Under the pieces are notes generated by a model, which worked only from the letters and a program-made list of their open reading frames with translations, was not told the DNA's origin and made no database searches. A DNA stretch of 64,000 nt, from the NCBI RefSeq assembly GCF_002761295.1, contig NZ_CP017881.1:495087-559086 (forward strand), given 5' to 3'. The position numbers were made by a program, and so were the translations under genes. The DNA comes from Methanohalophilus portucalensis (GTDB taxonomy: Archaea; Halobacteriota; Methanosarcinia; Methanosarcinales; Methanosarcinaceae). This document shows, one piece after another, positions 40,180-49,368 of this stretch (within the stretch, counting starts at the first letter, position 1; every line of letters starts with the position of its first letter).

Positions 40180-41289
40180 TTATTCCTCCAGGGCAAGCTG
40201 TCTCAAGGTAGCTCCGAATTCGGATTCCACGATATTTGTCACGCCCAGTGTTTTTGGATGGAGGTCTATCTCCACAAGCACATGTTCATGACCCATATCT
40301 TTCAGGGGATGAACCTGCCTGGGTCCATTTGTGATTGATATAAGTTCCATGCCTTCAAGCGCTTCCATCGGTATTGCATGGGGTACACCGGCGATCACGG
40401 CAAAATCAAAATCTTTGTATTTTGATTCTATAAGTTGCCTGACCTGCTGGCCTGCAATGGGATATTCATCCAGTCCGCCTATTATTTCATCTATTTTTAC
40501 GTTATCATGCATATCTGCAAGAATATGTTCTGCATGCTGGCGTACCCGGGGTAATCCAAGCTCGGTATCAAGATTTGCGAAATTGACAATATTGTCCTCA
40601 ACACCAAGTTTTACGGCTACTTCCTGCAGGGCCACCGTTATATCAGCAAACATGTAGGCGGTTTCTTTTTTGGCATTGAGGATGCAGATTCCTTTCTTGC
40701 CTGCTTTGAGCATTTCTATGACTCTTTTTGCCACAGTATATTTTACATCACCCCGAGAAGGTTCAAGATACTCCTTGCTGGCGGCTCCGTATTTTTTTTC
40801 GACATTTGTGGCTTCATTGAGAAGATGTTGCTGTCTTTCAAATTCCTGCCTGTCGATTATTCCTACATCAAGGGCGGATTCCAGAGCAAACAATACTCCT
40901 TTGGTGTTATCATTGTAGCCTGCATGGACCTCTACTTCGATCACAGGGGCATCCAGATTTGCTTCCATGACCGCTTCATGGAGTTCCTCGCCGATTATCA
41001 TGCTCACACATGTCCCGACGACACCGATGCGTTTCGGGCTGAACCTTTCTTCGACTTTCTGTAACATATCTACAAGTCGGTCATGTCCCCCGAATACGAA
41101 ACCGTTTTCGTCCAGGGCAGTGGTCACAACCCGGATTCCGTCCTCTTCCAGCAACCTTGCGTGCTTGAAAGAACAACCCGGTGGCCCGTGTAGGATTGCG
41201 ACTTCTACATTAAGGTCTCTCAAAGTGTACAGCGCCGCGACTATGGAACTCGGGCGGGGATGCATGATAGAAAGGTTCTTCTGCTGCAT
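40180..41289 (-). CDS. cfbD: Ni-sirohydrochlorin a,c-diamide reductive cyclase, NifD-like component
   Basis: The catalytic partner of CfbC, 369 aa, a minimal NifD-like homodimeric protein. Cluster-binding cysteine regions are [11 protein letters not shown] and [17 protein letters not shown] ribosome-binding site precedes the ATG. It lacks the FeMo-cofactor ligands of nitrogenase. Gene order cfbD-cfbC with almost no spacing implies joint synthesis of the complex. Confidence 0.95.
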   Translation of the reverse strand: MQQKNLSIMHPRPSSIVAALYTLRDLNVEVAILHGPPGCSFKHARLLEEDGIRVVTTALDENGFVFGGHDRLVDMLQKVEERFSPKRIGVVGTCVSMIIGEELHEAVMEANLDAPVIEVEVHAGYNDNTKGVLFALESALDVGIIDRQEFERQQHLLNEATNVEKKYGAASKEYLEPSRGDVKYTVAKRVIEMLKAGKKGICILNAKKETAYMFADITVALQEVAVKLGVEDNIVNFANLDTELGLPRVRQHAEHILADMHDNVKIDEIIGGLDEYPIAGQQVRQLIESKYKDFDFAVIAGVPHAIPMEALEGMELISITNGPRQVHPLKDMGHEHVLVEIDLHPKTLGVTNIVESEFGATLRQLALEE

Positions 41290-41304
41290 TTTTTCTCCTC
41301 TTTT

Positions 41305-42639
41305 TTACCTGAAACATTTAACGCAGGATATAATGGTGTCGCCGCTGTCGGTTAACGAAAGGGCACATTCCAGGCCTTCCTGCAGATTTTTTCTGTGAAT
41401 GATATTCTGTGAACTTAAGTTTTCCATGCGTTTGCCTATCAGGATCACATGGTCAAGGAACGGTTTGTATTCTGAAAGCAGAATCTGGACGTTTTCCGGA
41501 GGAAAGCCTTCGCATACCTGTGCGGCATGTTCTCCGATAATCAACACATTCTTTGCCGATCTATTCAGTCCCATTTCAATGGCCGATCTTGCAGAATCAA
41601 TACCCAACCCCGAACTGGAGTTATCAATTAGTCTCCTTTGTTGAAACTCCACCTGCCGCATTCTTCCTTCTAAACCACTAAATCCTTCAAAGGTTCTCTT
41701 TATGTCGTGCGGGTCTGCTCCTGCCCGCAGGCCGGCACATGTGCTGGCGGCAAAAGAAATTGCATATTCTTCAGGATTGTAACCTGGTTGGAGTTTGCAG
41801 TCGATGGTCTTCCCATCAGATACGATACTGATAGTTTCTCCGGATATTCTGCTGATAAGATCGGCTTTTTGACTGTCGTTAGAAAATGTTATGATCTCAG
41901 TCTTTGTGTTATTTTCTATGAGCCTGGTATCCTGATGATTCATTATCACAACAGAATGTTGCATAATCTGCAATTTGGCTTCACTTGCCCATTTGCTGTC
42001 TGAAGCGATCCTGTAGTCAGGGGTGAGGGTTGTGAGTATGCCCATTTCTCCCGTGCCAGTTGTGCCCAGCGATTCTTCCAGCACATAAACCGATGGCTCA
42101 ATTTCCTGCTCTTTGACAATATTAACAACTTCAAGTATGCTTGCGGGAGTTATACTGAGACCTTTATGGAGCATGATGTGTTGGTTTTCTGATAGGTATT
42201 CTATGCCCCGGGTAGTATGTAGTATGACTTTATCTTTAAAGGATAGTATCCTGGCCAGAAGGGTTGCAGTACTGGTCTTGGCTTTAACCCCGGTGATCTC
42301 GATTACTTTTGCTTGACTGAAGATGCCTTCCTCACGCAGGATCTGGCCGGTGATGTAATGGTGAGAATAGATGATATTTCCCTGCGATATGGCTTTTGCA
42401 AGAACAGGATAGGTGGGGTCAAGATGAACAGGTGTGATTATAATAGCGTTTTTGTCTGGCAGAGGTGGCTTACTAACCACCTCTACTTCAGCAGGCAGGC
42501 CAGAGAATTTTTCTTTGGGTAGTGTGCCGTAAACATCCACTGCGGTTACTCTGTATCCGTGGCCTGCAAGTTTACTGCTTATCAACAGGCCACCGTGATT
42601 CAGGTCAAGCACTATGAAATGTCTCTGCCCTGCTGTCAT
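41305..42639 (-). CDS. cfbE: Coenzyme F430 synthetase (Mur-ligase-like)
   Basis: The last F430 step: ATP-dependent ring closure of seco-F430. The 444-aa protein is related to MurD/MurF ligases, with the ATP loop ITGVKAKTSTATLL and the central DNSSSGLGIDSARSAIEMG segment that replaces the typical Mur substrate region. It lies 18 bp downstream of cfbA and 15 bp upstream of cfbD. The ribosome-binding site is weak (GAGACC). Confidence 0.93.
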   Translation of the reverse strand: MTAGQRHFIVLDLNHGGLLISSKLAGHGYRVTAVDVYGTLPKEKFSGLPAEVEVVSKPPLPDKNAIIITPVHLDPTYPVLAKAISQGNIIYSHHYITGQILREEGIFSQAKVIEITGVKAKTSTATLLARILSFKDKVILHTTRGIEYLSENQHIMLHKGLSITPASILEVVNIVKEQEIEPSVYVLEESLGTTGTGEMGILTTLTPDYRIASDSKWASEAKLQIMQHSVVIMNHQDTRLIENNTKTEIITFSNDSQKADLISRISGETISIVSDGKTIDCKLQPGYNPEEYAISFAASTCAGLRAGADPHDIKRTFEGFSGLEGRMRQVEFQQRRLIDNSSSGLGIDSARSAIEMGLNRSAKNVLIIGEHAAQVCEGFPPENVQILLSEYKPFLDHVILIGKRMENLSSQNIIHRKNLQEGLECALSLTDSGDTIISCVKCFR

Positions 42640-42657
42640 GTGGTCTCAGTAATTATT

Positions 42658-43053
42658 TCAGATAACTTCCTTTGCCCTTTCAAAGACAAGGTCTGCAAGC
42701 ATTTCGTGGTTACCGAGGGGTTTTCCATAGACAACGGGAACTTCATTGCCATCGACCTCAAATTTTCCTTCATTTGTTTGGGGATCGAGTTTGAGAATCT
42801 CAGGAATGTCTTCGGTGATATGTACGCCTGATGCCAGAAATACCGGTACTGCTGCAATCCTGGTGACGCCGGTTCCCTCGAATTCTTTCATGGCTTCTTG
42901 CACGGAGGGGCCGCAGTTTTCCATGAAACCTGTACGGATTACATATTCAGGATGTTTTTCTGCGATGGTGTTGGCGATGTTTGTCACTACTTCTTTGTTG
43001 TAAGGTAATCTGCTTCCATGTCCGATTGCTAGAATTCCTATTTTTTCACTCAT
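42658..43053 (-). CDS. cfbA: Sirohydrochlorin nickelochelatase
   Basis: A short CbiX-type chelatase of 131 aa that inserts nickel (and can insert cobalt) into sirohydrochlorin, opening the F430 path. The metal-binding histidines are in [11 protein letters not shown] (H12) and [10 protein letters not shown]. The start is ATG 43053 ([15 protein letters not shown]) with GAGGT eight bases upstream; the frame is open further but gives an implausible extension. It heads the cfbA-E-D-C-B operon. Promoter and a palindrome lie just upstream. Confidence 0.93.
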   Translation of the reverse strand: MSEKIGILAIGHGSRLPYNKEVVTNIANTIAEKHPEYVIRTGFMENCGPSVQEAMKEFEGTGVTRIAAVPVFLASGVHITEDIPEILKLDPQTNEGKFEVDGNEVPVVYGKPLGNHEMLADLVFERAKEVI

Positions 43054-43078
43054 GTGGAATACCTCTTTTTTTGTCAGT

Positions 43079-43110
43079 GTAAGACACATATAAAAAAACA
43101 CCAGTCTTAC
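43079..43110. promoter_or_regulatory. Palindrome flanking the TATA box of the F430 operon
   Basis: GTAAGAC (43079-43085) and GTCTTAC (43104-43110) are perfect inverted repeats 18 bp apart; between them, on the minus strand, lies the TATA-like sequence TTTTTTTATATG. The predicted transcription start would be near 43070, just upstream of cfbA. Arm length and spacing recall nickel-dependent NikR operators, but the sequence is not the E. coli one. A specific regulator is not shown. Confidence 0.5.
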
Positions 43111-43231
43111 TTTAGTGGGGTGTTTGTGTTACTCCCTATGAATGAGTGATTGCATAAAAATAATTCGGATCGATTTTGCAGGGTGAACTTTTAGTAAAAA
43201 TAAGGGTGGAGGGGATCAAAAAGGTTGGAGT

Positions 43232-43858
43232 TCAGACAACGTCGTATTCTCCATCGTCTTCCTTGTAACTGTCAGTACCTACCATTGCGGCTTCTATGGA
43301 ATCAATTCCATCCATCCATTCGGCAACAATGCCATAGGGCATATCTTCCATTTCTTTGCCAGGAAGTTCCTTGCCATCCAGTACAAGGGCACCTATCCTT
43401 GCAACATATCCCAGGGCAGCCTCGAAATCTTCATCCTGTTCGGCTTCGACTGCACCTTTTATGAGGTCGGATATTTCTGATTCCTGATCAAAGTCCCCGT
43501 TCAGGTAGCATTCAAAGGAGACGAATGTTGCCAGTAAGGAATTCTGCAGCGATTCGATCATCATATCAGTGTCTTCGGATATGGAATCTACCTTTTTCAG
43601 AACTATTTCTTCGATGCTGGAGAGGATATCAAGGGTTTCTTCTACAGAATTTTCTCCACGCTGGTAGGTAGCTATGACCTTCAGGCATGCCAGAATAACA
43701 TCATCCTGCATGTTCACAAAAATAGCGCTATCCTTCTCGGGAGTATCCCCGGATTCTTCAAGTTTGAAATTACTTTCTCCAACTTTTTGAAGCCAGTTGT
43801 TCCATCGCTTTTCCGTATAAAATTCATGAAATATCTGTTTATCACTAGTTTCTGGCAT
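43232..43858 (-). CDS. DUF2150-family archaeal protein
   Basis: A 208-aa acidic, largely helical soluble protein. I place it in the uncharacterised archaeal DUF2150 family from memory. The start is ATG 43858 (MPETSDKQIF), preceded by GAGGGG at five bases; an in-frame ATG at 43873 has no ribosome-binding site. It is the third gene after egsA and the UPF0179 gene on the minus strand. No catalytic motif is visible. Confidence 0.65.
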   Translation of the reverse strand: MPETSDKQIFHEFYTEKRWNNWLQKVGESNFKLEESGDTPEKDSAIFVNMQDDVILACLKVIATYQRGENSVEETLDILSSIEEIVLKKVDSISEDTDMMIESLQNSLLATFVSFECYLNGDFDQESEISDLIKGAVEAEQDEDFEAALGYVARIGALVLDGKELPGKEMEDMPYGIVAEWMDGIDSIEAAMVGTDSYKEDDGEYDVV

Positions 43859-43897
43859 TCTAGCCCCTCGCATTATAAATATATCGGGATTTCCTTT

Positions 43898-44341
43898 TCA
43901 AAACTTAAGTTTGACTTTCTTATGTCCGCTGCATTGGTCACTTTCAATATTTCCCATGACTTCTGCAACTGTACATCTATCACCATTTTTTATTCCTGCA
44001 GGGTGGAACAGGTCGTATAATTCCTGGTCATCTGTGTCACATTTTGGTTCCTTATAGCTGATAGTGGAACCCTGGACAGCGTTGCGTGAATCAATGGCAG
44101 CAACAATCGGAGCTTTTGCCACATCAACTACGTATGCTCCTTGTTCATGAACAAAACATTCGTGCAGGGTATTTGTCCTTATTTTCCGGACTACATACTT
44201 GCGTCCCTTTTCCAGATTCATGCATGTATTCCTGAGTTTGCATTTTTCGCATTCAGGAGCTTCCCCTTCAAATATGAACTCTTCCCCTTCCCGGGCAAGT
44301 TGAGTTCCGATGAGTGTAATCATGGTATCTTCTTCATCCAT
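43898..44341 (-). CDS. UPF0179-family cysteine-rich protein
   Basis: A 147-aa protein of the methanogen/archaeal UPF0179 family, with an N-terminal four-cysteine-type cluster C-x2-C-x5-C (CEKCKLRNTC) and further cysteines near HECFVHE, PKCDTD, DRCTV and DQCSGH, suggesting an Fe-S cluster or zinc site. I used ATG 44341, preceded by GGTGAT; ATG 44323 (MITLIGTQLAREG) is an alternative that matches many family starts. Function unknown. Confidence 0.75.
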   Translation of the reverse strand: MDEEDTMITLIGTQLAREGEEFIFEGEAPECEKCKLRNTCMNLEKGRKYVVRKIRTNTLHECFVHEQGAYVVDVAKAPIVAAIDSRNAVQGSTISYKEPKCDTDDQELYDLFHPAGIKNGDRCTVAEVMGNIESDQCSGHKKVKLKF

Positions 44342-44366
44342 AAGCATCACCTGTAATGACCAATAA

Positions 44367-45428
44367 TCATGAAATTACTCCGGTGGTCCTTGCCACCACC
44401 TCGGCTGCGTCAGGTGTTATCCCGGTCCCGAGTATTGTGTACCTTTCCGGCCTAATTTTATGAGACTCAACAAGCGCTTGTAATATATATTTATCTTCGA
44501 TTCCCAATTCATGGGCGGTTGTGGGAGCACCAATTATCCTGAGGGCATCCCTTATTTCCTTCCAGTCCCCGCCATGCAGGTACATCATTAGGATCGTCCC
44601 GATACCACATTGTTCTCCATGCAGGGCCGGATTTGGAGCTATGCGGTTTAATGCATGGCTGAACATGTGTTCCGAGCCCGAAGCGGGCCGGGATGAACCG
44701 GCGATACTCATGGCAACTCCACTTGATACAAGGGCTTTGACAACGATGCGGACCGAGCTTTCAAGTTCAGGCTTAATGGAGTCAGCAGATTCTATGAGAA
44801 TGTTTGCGGTCATACTGGCTAAAGCTGCCGCATACTCACTGAATGTAACATTCTGTAATCTGTGTGCCAGTTGCCAGTCAAGTACTGCCGTACAATTGGA
44901 GATAATATCCCCGCAGCCTGCTGCAAGTAACCTGAATGGTGCTTTTGCGATGACTTCGGTGTCGGCGATTACTGCCATGGGTGCACTTGCCTGAATGGAG
45001 GTTGTTTCTCCATTATGTGTTATGGAAGCCCTGGAAGAGACGATGCCATCATGGGAAGCTGCTGTGGGTATGCTCAGGAAAGGTACATTATGTCTGGTAG
45101 CAGCCAGTTTGGCTACATCTATGGATTTGCCGCTGCCAACTCCCAGCAGGAAATCTGTATCCATTTCTCTGGCAATTTCCATGACATTTTCCACTTCTTC
45201 CATGGAAGCACTGCTTGATACATGGATCTGGACAATCCTGCCGGTCTCTTCAAGTTCTTCTGCGACCTTTATACCTGCGATACCCCGGGTTTTCTGGCCC
45301 GTTACGATAAGCGCATTGCGACCGAGTTGAAGGTCGCTGCATACATCGGCCACCTTCCCTAACATGTCGCTGCCGACCAGAACGTCCCGGGGCAGTTGCA
45401 TCCATTTGTTGCTCTTGAGTTCGTTCAA
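44367..45428 (-). CDS. egsA: sn-Glycerol-1-phosphate dehydrogenase
   Basis: It reduces dihydroxyacetone phosphate to sn-glycerol-1-phosphate, the step that sets the archaeal lipid stereochemistry. The 353-aa protein has the NAD(P)-binding [15 protein letters not shown] loop and zinc ligands in [10 protein letters not shown] (Asp), SEHMFSHAL (His) and ALHGEQCG (His). The start codon is TTG at 45428 ([16 protein letters not shown]), with GGGT upstream; ATG 45401 is an alternative. It begins an operon with UPF0179 and DUF2150 genes and is divergent from the DUF63 gene. Confidence 0.95.
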   Translation of the reverse strand: MNELKSNKWMQLPRDVLVGSDMLGKVADVCSDLQLGRNALIVTGQKTRGIAGIKVAEELEETGRIVQIHVSSSASMEEVENVMEIAREMDTDFLLGVGSGKSIDVAKLAATRHNVPFLSIPTAASHDGIVSSRASITHNGETTSIQASAPMAVIADTEVIAKAPFRLLAAGCGDIISNCTAVLDWQLAHRLQNVTFSEYAAALASMTANILIESADSIKPELESSVRIVVKALVSSGVAMSIAGSSRPASGSEHMFSHALNRIAPNPALHGEQCGIGTILMMYLHGGDWKEIRDALRIIGAPTTAHELGIEDKYILQALVESHKIRPERYTILGTGITPDAAEVVARTTGVIS

Positions 45429-45552
45429 TTGAATTACCCTGCTCTTATTTGTGAAAACACTTATATTATATCTATCTCTTCTATAATTGTGTTTTCCGCC
45501 GCACTCTTCTGTATTTTAGCCCCAACGGGATTTTTCGGATTGTGATTTATAT

Positions 45553-46404
45553 ATGAATACGTTTACTGATAAGATTTTGCAATTTGTAAATAAGTATTAT
45601 ATTGATCCCATTATCTATGATAGTGGTTACAACCCGGTTAATACACTAACATGGGCCCTGATACTTGGTGCATGTGTTTTTGGTGTTATAAAGTTGCTTG
45701 ACCGGATGAAAGTTGAAGTGGATGAACGCTTCATTTTTTCCATAATTCCTTTTGTCCTGGCAGGTTCGTCCCTCAGGGTGCTTGAGGATGCCAATGTATT
45801 CAGTGCTCCCCTGAAATATCTCTTTATTACTCCCAACATCTACTTCGTGGTTTTTGTTGTGACACTTGCCTGTCTGGTAGTATCCAAAAAACTCTATGAT
45901 CTGGATGTTGTAGGCGACTGGAAAAAGACATTTGCCGCTGCAGGAGGATTGTGGTTTTTATCCAACCTGTACGCCCTGCTCTATTTTGAGGATATTGTAA
46001 GACCCGATGCGCTTGTCATGATTCTGGTGATAGGAACATTGGTTGCTTTTTCCATCTACGGCCTGGCACGCTGGCAGGGAATCGGCCTGATCACAGACAG
46101 GCTCAATTTCACCATTCTCTGGGTTCATTTAATGGATGCATCTTCCACATTTATCGGTATTGATATGCTGGGATATTATGAAAAACATGTTGTGCCTGCC
46201 TACCTGATCGATCTGACAGGCACGGCACTTGTGATGTATCCCCTCAAACTTGCGATATTCATCCCGGTGATCTATGTGCTGGATTCCCAGTTTAACGATA
46301 GCGAGGAATCAATATCTTTAAGAACTTTCGTAAAGATGGTTATTATTGTACTGGGATTGTCTCCTGCTACGAGAAACACACTGAGGATGGCACTGGGTAT
46401 CTGA
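45553..46404 (+). CDS. DUF63-family membrane protein
   Basis: A 283-aa polytopic archaeal membrane protein with about seven or eight helices and the family segments YYIDPI, GYNPVNTLTWALIL and LFITPNIYFVVFVV. GTGAT precedes the ATG. Function of DUF63 is unknown. It ends one base before the SpoIIM-type gene, so the two are an operon. Confidence 0.85.
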   Translation: MNTFTDKILQFVNKYYIDPIIYDSGYNPVNTLTWALILGACVFGVIKLLDRMKVEVDERFIFSIIPFVLAGSSLRVLEDANVFSAPLKYLFITPNIYFVVFVVTLACLVVSKKLYDLDVVGDWKKTFAAAGGLWFLSNLYALLYFEDIVRPDALVMILVIGTLVAFSIYGLARWQGIGLITDRLNFTILWVHLMDASSTFIGIDMLGYYEKHVVPAYLIDLTGTALVMYPLKLAIFIPVIYVLDSQFNDSEESISLRTFVKMVIIVLGLSPATRNTLRMALGI

Positions 46405-46405
46405 A

Positions 46406-47020
46406 ATGAAACGCAATAATATTTTTCCCGGCTCTCTGGTTGCTGAAGACCTGCAGAGATACTTTATTTCACTGAAAAGCCTTTTTGTCCTGTCCGTTGC
46501 TGTATTTTTCATCTCGGCACTGGCCGGTTACATTTATACTTCCATGAATCCTGCCTCAGCTGACATGTCCCTGCAGGAGTTACAAAGCCTGGTGGATATC
46601 ATCAAGGAACTTTCTCCCCTGCAGATAATGCTCTTTATTTTCCTGAACAATGCCCTGAAAAGCCTGGCGGTTATCCTGCTGGGTGTGAGTATAGGTGTCA
46701 TTCCGCTTTTGTTCCTGGCTTATAACGGTTATGTGCTGGGTGCAGTGGCTTATGTGACCGGTGCCGAGGAGGGCCTTTCATTTGTTTTACTGGCGATAAT
46801 TCCCCATGGCTTGATCGAGCTGCCGATGATATTTATCTCGGTTGCTATCGGAGTACGTATAGGATTGACCACTCTTGCCAAACTGCGGGGCCAGACAGTA
46901 TCGGTAAAACAGGAAATAACAGCAGGTGTGGCTGTTTTCATACGTTTTGTAGCCCCTCTCTTGCTGGTGGCATCAGTGATCGAGACATTCGTTACACCCC
47001 TTTTCATTGCCCTTGTCTGA
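46406..47020 (+). CDS. SpoIIM/DUF95-family membrane protein
   Basis: A 204-aa membrane protein with about five helices. The family signatures are the FLNNALKSLAVILLGVSIGVIP block and the YNGYVLGAVAY and LLAIIPHGLIELP segments, with the conserved PHG-E motif. Archaeal members have unproven roles, possibly in membrane remodelling or transport. It is translationally linked to the DUF63 gene. Confidence 0.85.
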   Translation: MKRNNIFPGSLVAEDLQRYFISLKSLFVLSVAVFFISALAGYIYTSMNPASADMSLQELQSLVDIIKELSPLQIMLFIFLNNALKSLAVILLGVSIGVIPLLFLAYNGYVLGAVAYVTGAEEGLSFVLLAIIPHGLIELPMIFISVAIGVRIGLTTLAKLRGQTVSVKQEITAGVAVFIRFVAPLLLVASVIETFVTPLFIALV

Positions 47021-47087
47021 GGGCTTACAACAAATCTTTTATTCCAGATTCCTATTATGTTCAAGAAAGATTCACGAGGATTTTCCC

Positions 47088-48245
47088 ATGATTGACAGGA
47101 AAGAGATCATCGATATAGTTAATGATTATAATACAGACAATATTCGGATAGGTACAGTAGCTTCCCACTCGGCTCTTGATGTTTTTGACGGGGCTATCGA
47201 GGAGGGTTTTCACACTCATGCCATATGCAAGAAGGGCCGTGAAAAGACCTATACAGATTATTTCCGCGCCCAGAGGGATCAGAATGGCAACGTTGTACGT
47301 GGTGTGGTCGATGATTATGTGAACTATGATAATTTCGATGAGGTCATGCTTGAGAAAAACCAGAAAAGCCTTGTGGACAATGATGTGCTTTTCATTCCCA
47401 ACCGCTCCTTTACTTCCTACTGTGGAATCGATGAGATAGAGAATGATTTTGCAGTTCCGCTTGTGGGTAGCAGGAATATGTTGCGCAGCGAGGAAAGGGG
47501 ACTGGAAAAGGATTATTACTGGCTGCTGGAAAAAGCGGGAATGCCTTTCCCGGAGAAGATCGCTGATCCACAGGATATCGATGAACTCTGTATTGTCAAA
47601 TTGCCCCATGCTGTGAAAAAACTGGAGAGAGGATTCTTTACGGCTTCAAGTTATGAGGAGTATCTTGAGAAATCCGAATCCTTAATCAAGCAGGGAGTCA
47701 TCACCCGCGAAGCGCTTGCAGAGGCGCGTATTGAGCGCTATGTTATCGGACCGGTGTTCAATTTTGACCTGTTCTATTCACCTCTTGAAGAGGAAATGAA
47801 CCCTATCGAGTTGCTGGGCATTGACTGGAGGTTTGAGACAAGCCTGGACGGCCATGTGAGGCTGCCCGCTCCCCAGCAGATGGCCCTGGCAGAGCACCAG
47901 TTGACACCCGAGTATACGGTTTGCGGGCACAATACTGCAACCCTGAGGGAATCCCTGCTGGAGAAGGTTTTCGAACTGGCAGAGATGTACGTAGATGCTT
48001 CCAGGGAATACTATGACCCCGGTGTAATCGGCCCATTCTGCCTGCAGACCTGCGTGGACAAGGACCTGAACTTCTACATCTACGATGTGGCACCGAGGGT
48101 TGGCGGCGGTACCAATGTGCACATGTCCGTGGGCCACCCTTATGCCAATACCCTTTGGAGAAAACCCATGAGCACGGGACGCAGGGTAGCTTACGAGGTC
48201 AGAAGGGCCATCGAAACAGAACAGCTGGATAAGATAGTAACCTGA
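47088..48245 (+). CDS. purP: FAICAR synthetase PurP (formate-dependent)
   Basis: PurP formylates AICAR with formate and ATP, the archaeal replacement for the formyltransferase half of PurH. The 385-aa ATP-grasp protein shows GTVASHSALDVFDGA, FIPNRSF and a C-terminal VAPRVGGGTNVHMSVG nucleotide/metal region. The start is ATG 47088 (MIDRKEIIDIV), behind GAGGA; an open frame extends upstream into the preceding gene but is unlikely to be used. Confidence 0.92.
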   Translation: MIDRKEIIDIVNDYNTDNIRIGTVASHSALDVFDGAIEEGFHTHAICKKGREKTYTDYFRAQRDQNGNVVRGVVDDYVNYDNFDEVMLEKNQKSLVDNDVLFIPNRSFTSYCGIDEIENDFAVPLVGSRNMLRSEERGLEKDYYWLLEKAGMPFPEKIADPQDIDELCIVKLPHAVKKLERGFFTASSYEEYLEKSESLIKQGVITREALAEARIERYVIGPVFNFDLFYSPLEEEMNPIELLGIDWRFETSLDGHVRLPAPQQMALAEHQLTPEYTVCGHNTATLRESLLEKVFELAEMYVDASREYYDPGVIGPFCLQTCVDKDLNFYIYDVAPRVGGGTNVHMSVGHPYANTLWRKPMSTGRRVAYEVRRAIETEQLDKIVT

Positions 48246-48269
48246 TCTGAAATTTAGTTGACAGGATAA

Positions 48270-48287
48270 TGCGGCGAAGCTGCCGCA
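48270..48287 (+). terminator. Terminator-like hairpin after purP
   Basis: TGCGGC and GCCGCA pair around a 6-base loop 25 bp after the purP stop codon; a T-rich stretch follows (ATATCATTTTATTTAT). Confidence 0.5.
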
Positions 48288-48424
48288 ATATCATTTTATT
48301 TATACCTTTGTATTCTTTTTTCGACCCCCTGTTTAGCAAGACTCTTATAGCATAATTCCATTATAATAATTATGAGAAGGGGACTAATCCTATACTCACC
48401 ATTTATATATTGGGAGTGTTATAA

Positions 48425-48625
48425 ATGAAAATTGTACATGCTCAAACTGTACTGACGGACGAGCAACTCGAAGCACTGAAGAAGAAAAGTAATGAATCTT
48501 CTACCAAGGACGCGCTCAGTATTGCAGTGCAACATTACCTCGAGTGTGAGTATACCGACATGAATGATGAAATGTGGACTCGCAAGCTAGAGAAGGTCGT
48601 ACAGAAAAAGAACCAGAAATACTGA
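48425..48625 (+). CDS. Small hypothetical protein, probably DUF5371
   Basis: A 66-aa soluble protein (MKIVHAQTVLTDEQ...) with a ribbon-helix-helix-like pattern: a short beta strand, then helices TDEQLEALKKKSNE and STKDALSIAVQHYLE. I assign it to the Methanosarcinales DUF5371 family from memory. GGGAGTG precedes the ATG. It is 14 bp upstream of a pilin gene and could regulate it, given its DNA-binding-like fold; that is speculative. Confidence 0.6.
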   Translation: MKIVHAQTVLTDEQLEALKKKSNESSTKDALSIAVQHYLECEYTDMNDEMWTRKLEKVVQKKNQKY

Positions 48626-48639
48626 AAAGGAGAGTTTTA

Positions 48640-49140
48640 ATGCAGATTCCAGAAATGTTTAAAAGAGACGATGCAGTATCCCCGGTCATCGGTGTCATTC
48701 TGATGGTCGCCATTACTGTCATCCTCGCAGCGGTTATAGCAGCGTTCGTATTCGGAATGGGTTCCCCAGAAGTATCCCCACAGGCAAGTTTGATGACAGA
48801 TGACATTAAATTTGATAACTCCAACGATAACGCTTCAATCTATATCGACCATCAAGGTGGAGACAAAATTGATTTGTCTGAAGCAACCTTGACTGTAACT
48901 CAGGGAGATGAAATTGCCAAATTTTCCAAAATGAATGACTCTGAAGTTTTCTTTGAGGCAGGGGACTTGTTGATAGTCAATGTTAACACCACCAATAGTG
49001 GTATTATTTTGAATGGAGATGATCAAAGCCCTGTAGTTGATACTCAGTTTGAGATCGATTCTGAAGGAGACGATGTCAAGGTTTCGGTATCACATACACC
49101 GTCCGGTCAGCTTATTGCTGATATGAACTACGATGTATAA
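48640..49140 (+). CDS. Archaeal type IV pilin
   Basis: A 166-aa prepilin: short basic leader (MQIPEMFKR), then DDAVSPVIGVILMVAITVILAAVIAAFVFG, the classical archaeal PilA N-terminal helix (DUF1628/PF07790 type), followed by an acidic beta-rich domain, as expected for a halophile surface protein. The start is ATG 48640 with AAAAGGAGAG upstream; the frame is open to 48574. Cleavage is expected by the EppA/PibD-type peptidase just before the DDAVSP or VSPVIG segment. An 87-nt repeat follows 19 bp downstream. Confidence 0.9.
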   Translation: MQIPEMFKRDDAVSPVIGVILMVAITVILAAVIAAFVFGMGSPEVSPQASLMTDDIKFDNSNDNASIYIDHQGGDKIDLSEATLTVTQGDEIAKFSKMNDSEVFFEAGDLLIVNVNTTNSGIILNGDDQSPVVDTQFEIDSEGDDVKVSVSHTPSGQLIADMNYDV

Positions 49141-49159
49141 ACCTTAACCTAAAACACTA

Positions 49160-49246
49160 CACCCGCCGCAGCACTTGCGGCACCACTTTTTCTCTTTTTC
49201 CCAACAAACCCTGTTTTGCGTATGCCATGAATCCAATGGGACTCAT
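49160..49246 (+). repeat. 87-nt structured repeat, copy 1
   Basis: This 87-bp block shares roughly 80% identity with 55167-55253. It starts with the stem GCCGCA-N5-TGCGGC (49165-49181), continues with a pyrimidine tract CACTTTTTCTCTTTTTCCC and ends with a well conserved 33-nt tail. One stem pair covaries between copies (C-G here, T-A in copy 2). It may be a small RNA, a terminator or a conserved 3' UTR; it lies 19 bp after the pilin gene. Confidence 0.65.
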
Positions 49247-49368
49247 GTTGTCATGTAACTTCGATTTATTAAGTCATTAATCGCCTCGGTTTGTGCCACA
49301 GCAAGGGCGTGGAATATAACTTCGAATTCAGATAAGTCGAACTTTAAATTGTTTCGTTTTGCGTAAAT

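Noticed and set aside
39381-41289. Nitrogenase nifH/nifD
   Set aside because: The NifH- and NifD-like proteins are short and embedded in cfbA-E-D-C-B, so they belong to F430 synthesis.
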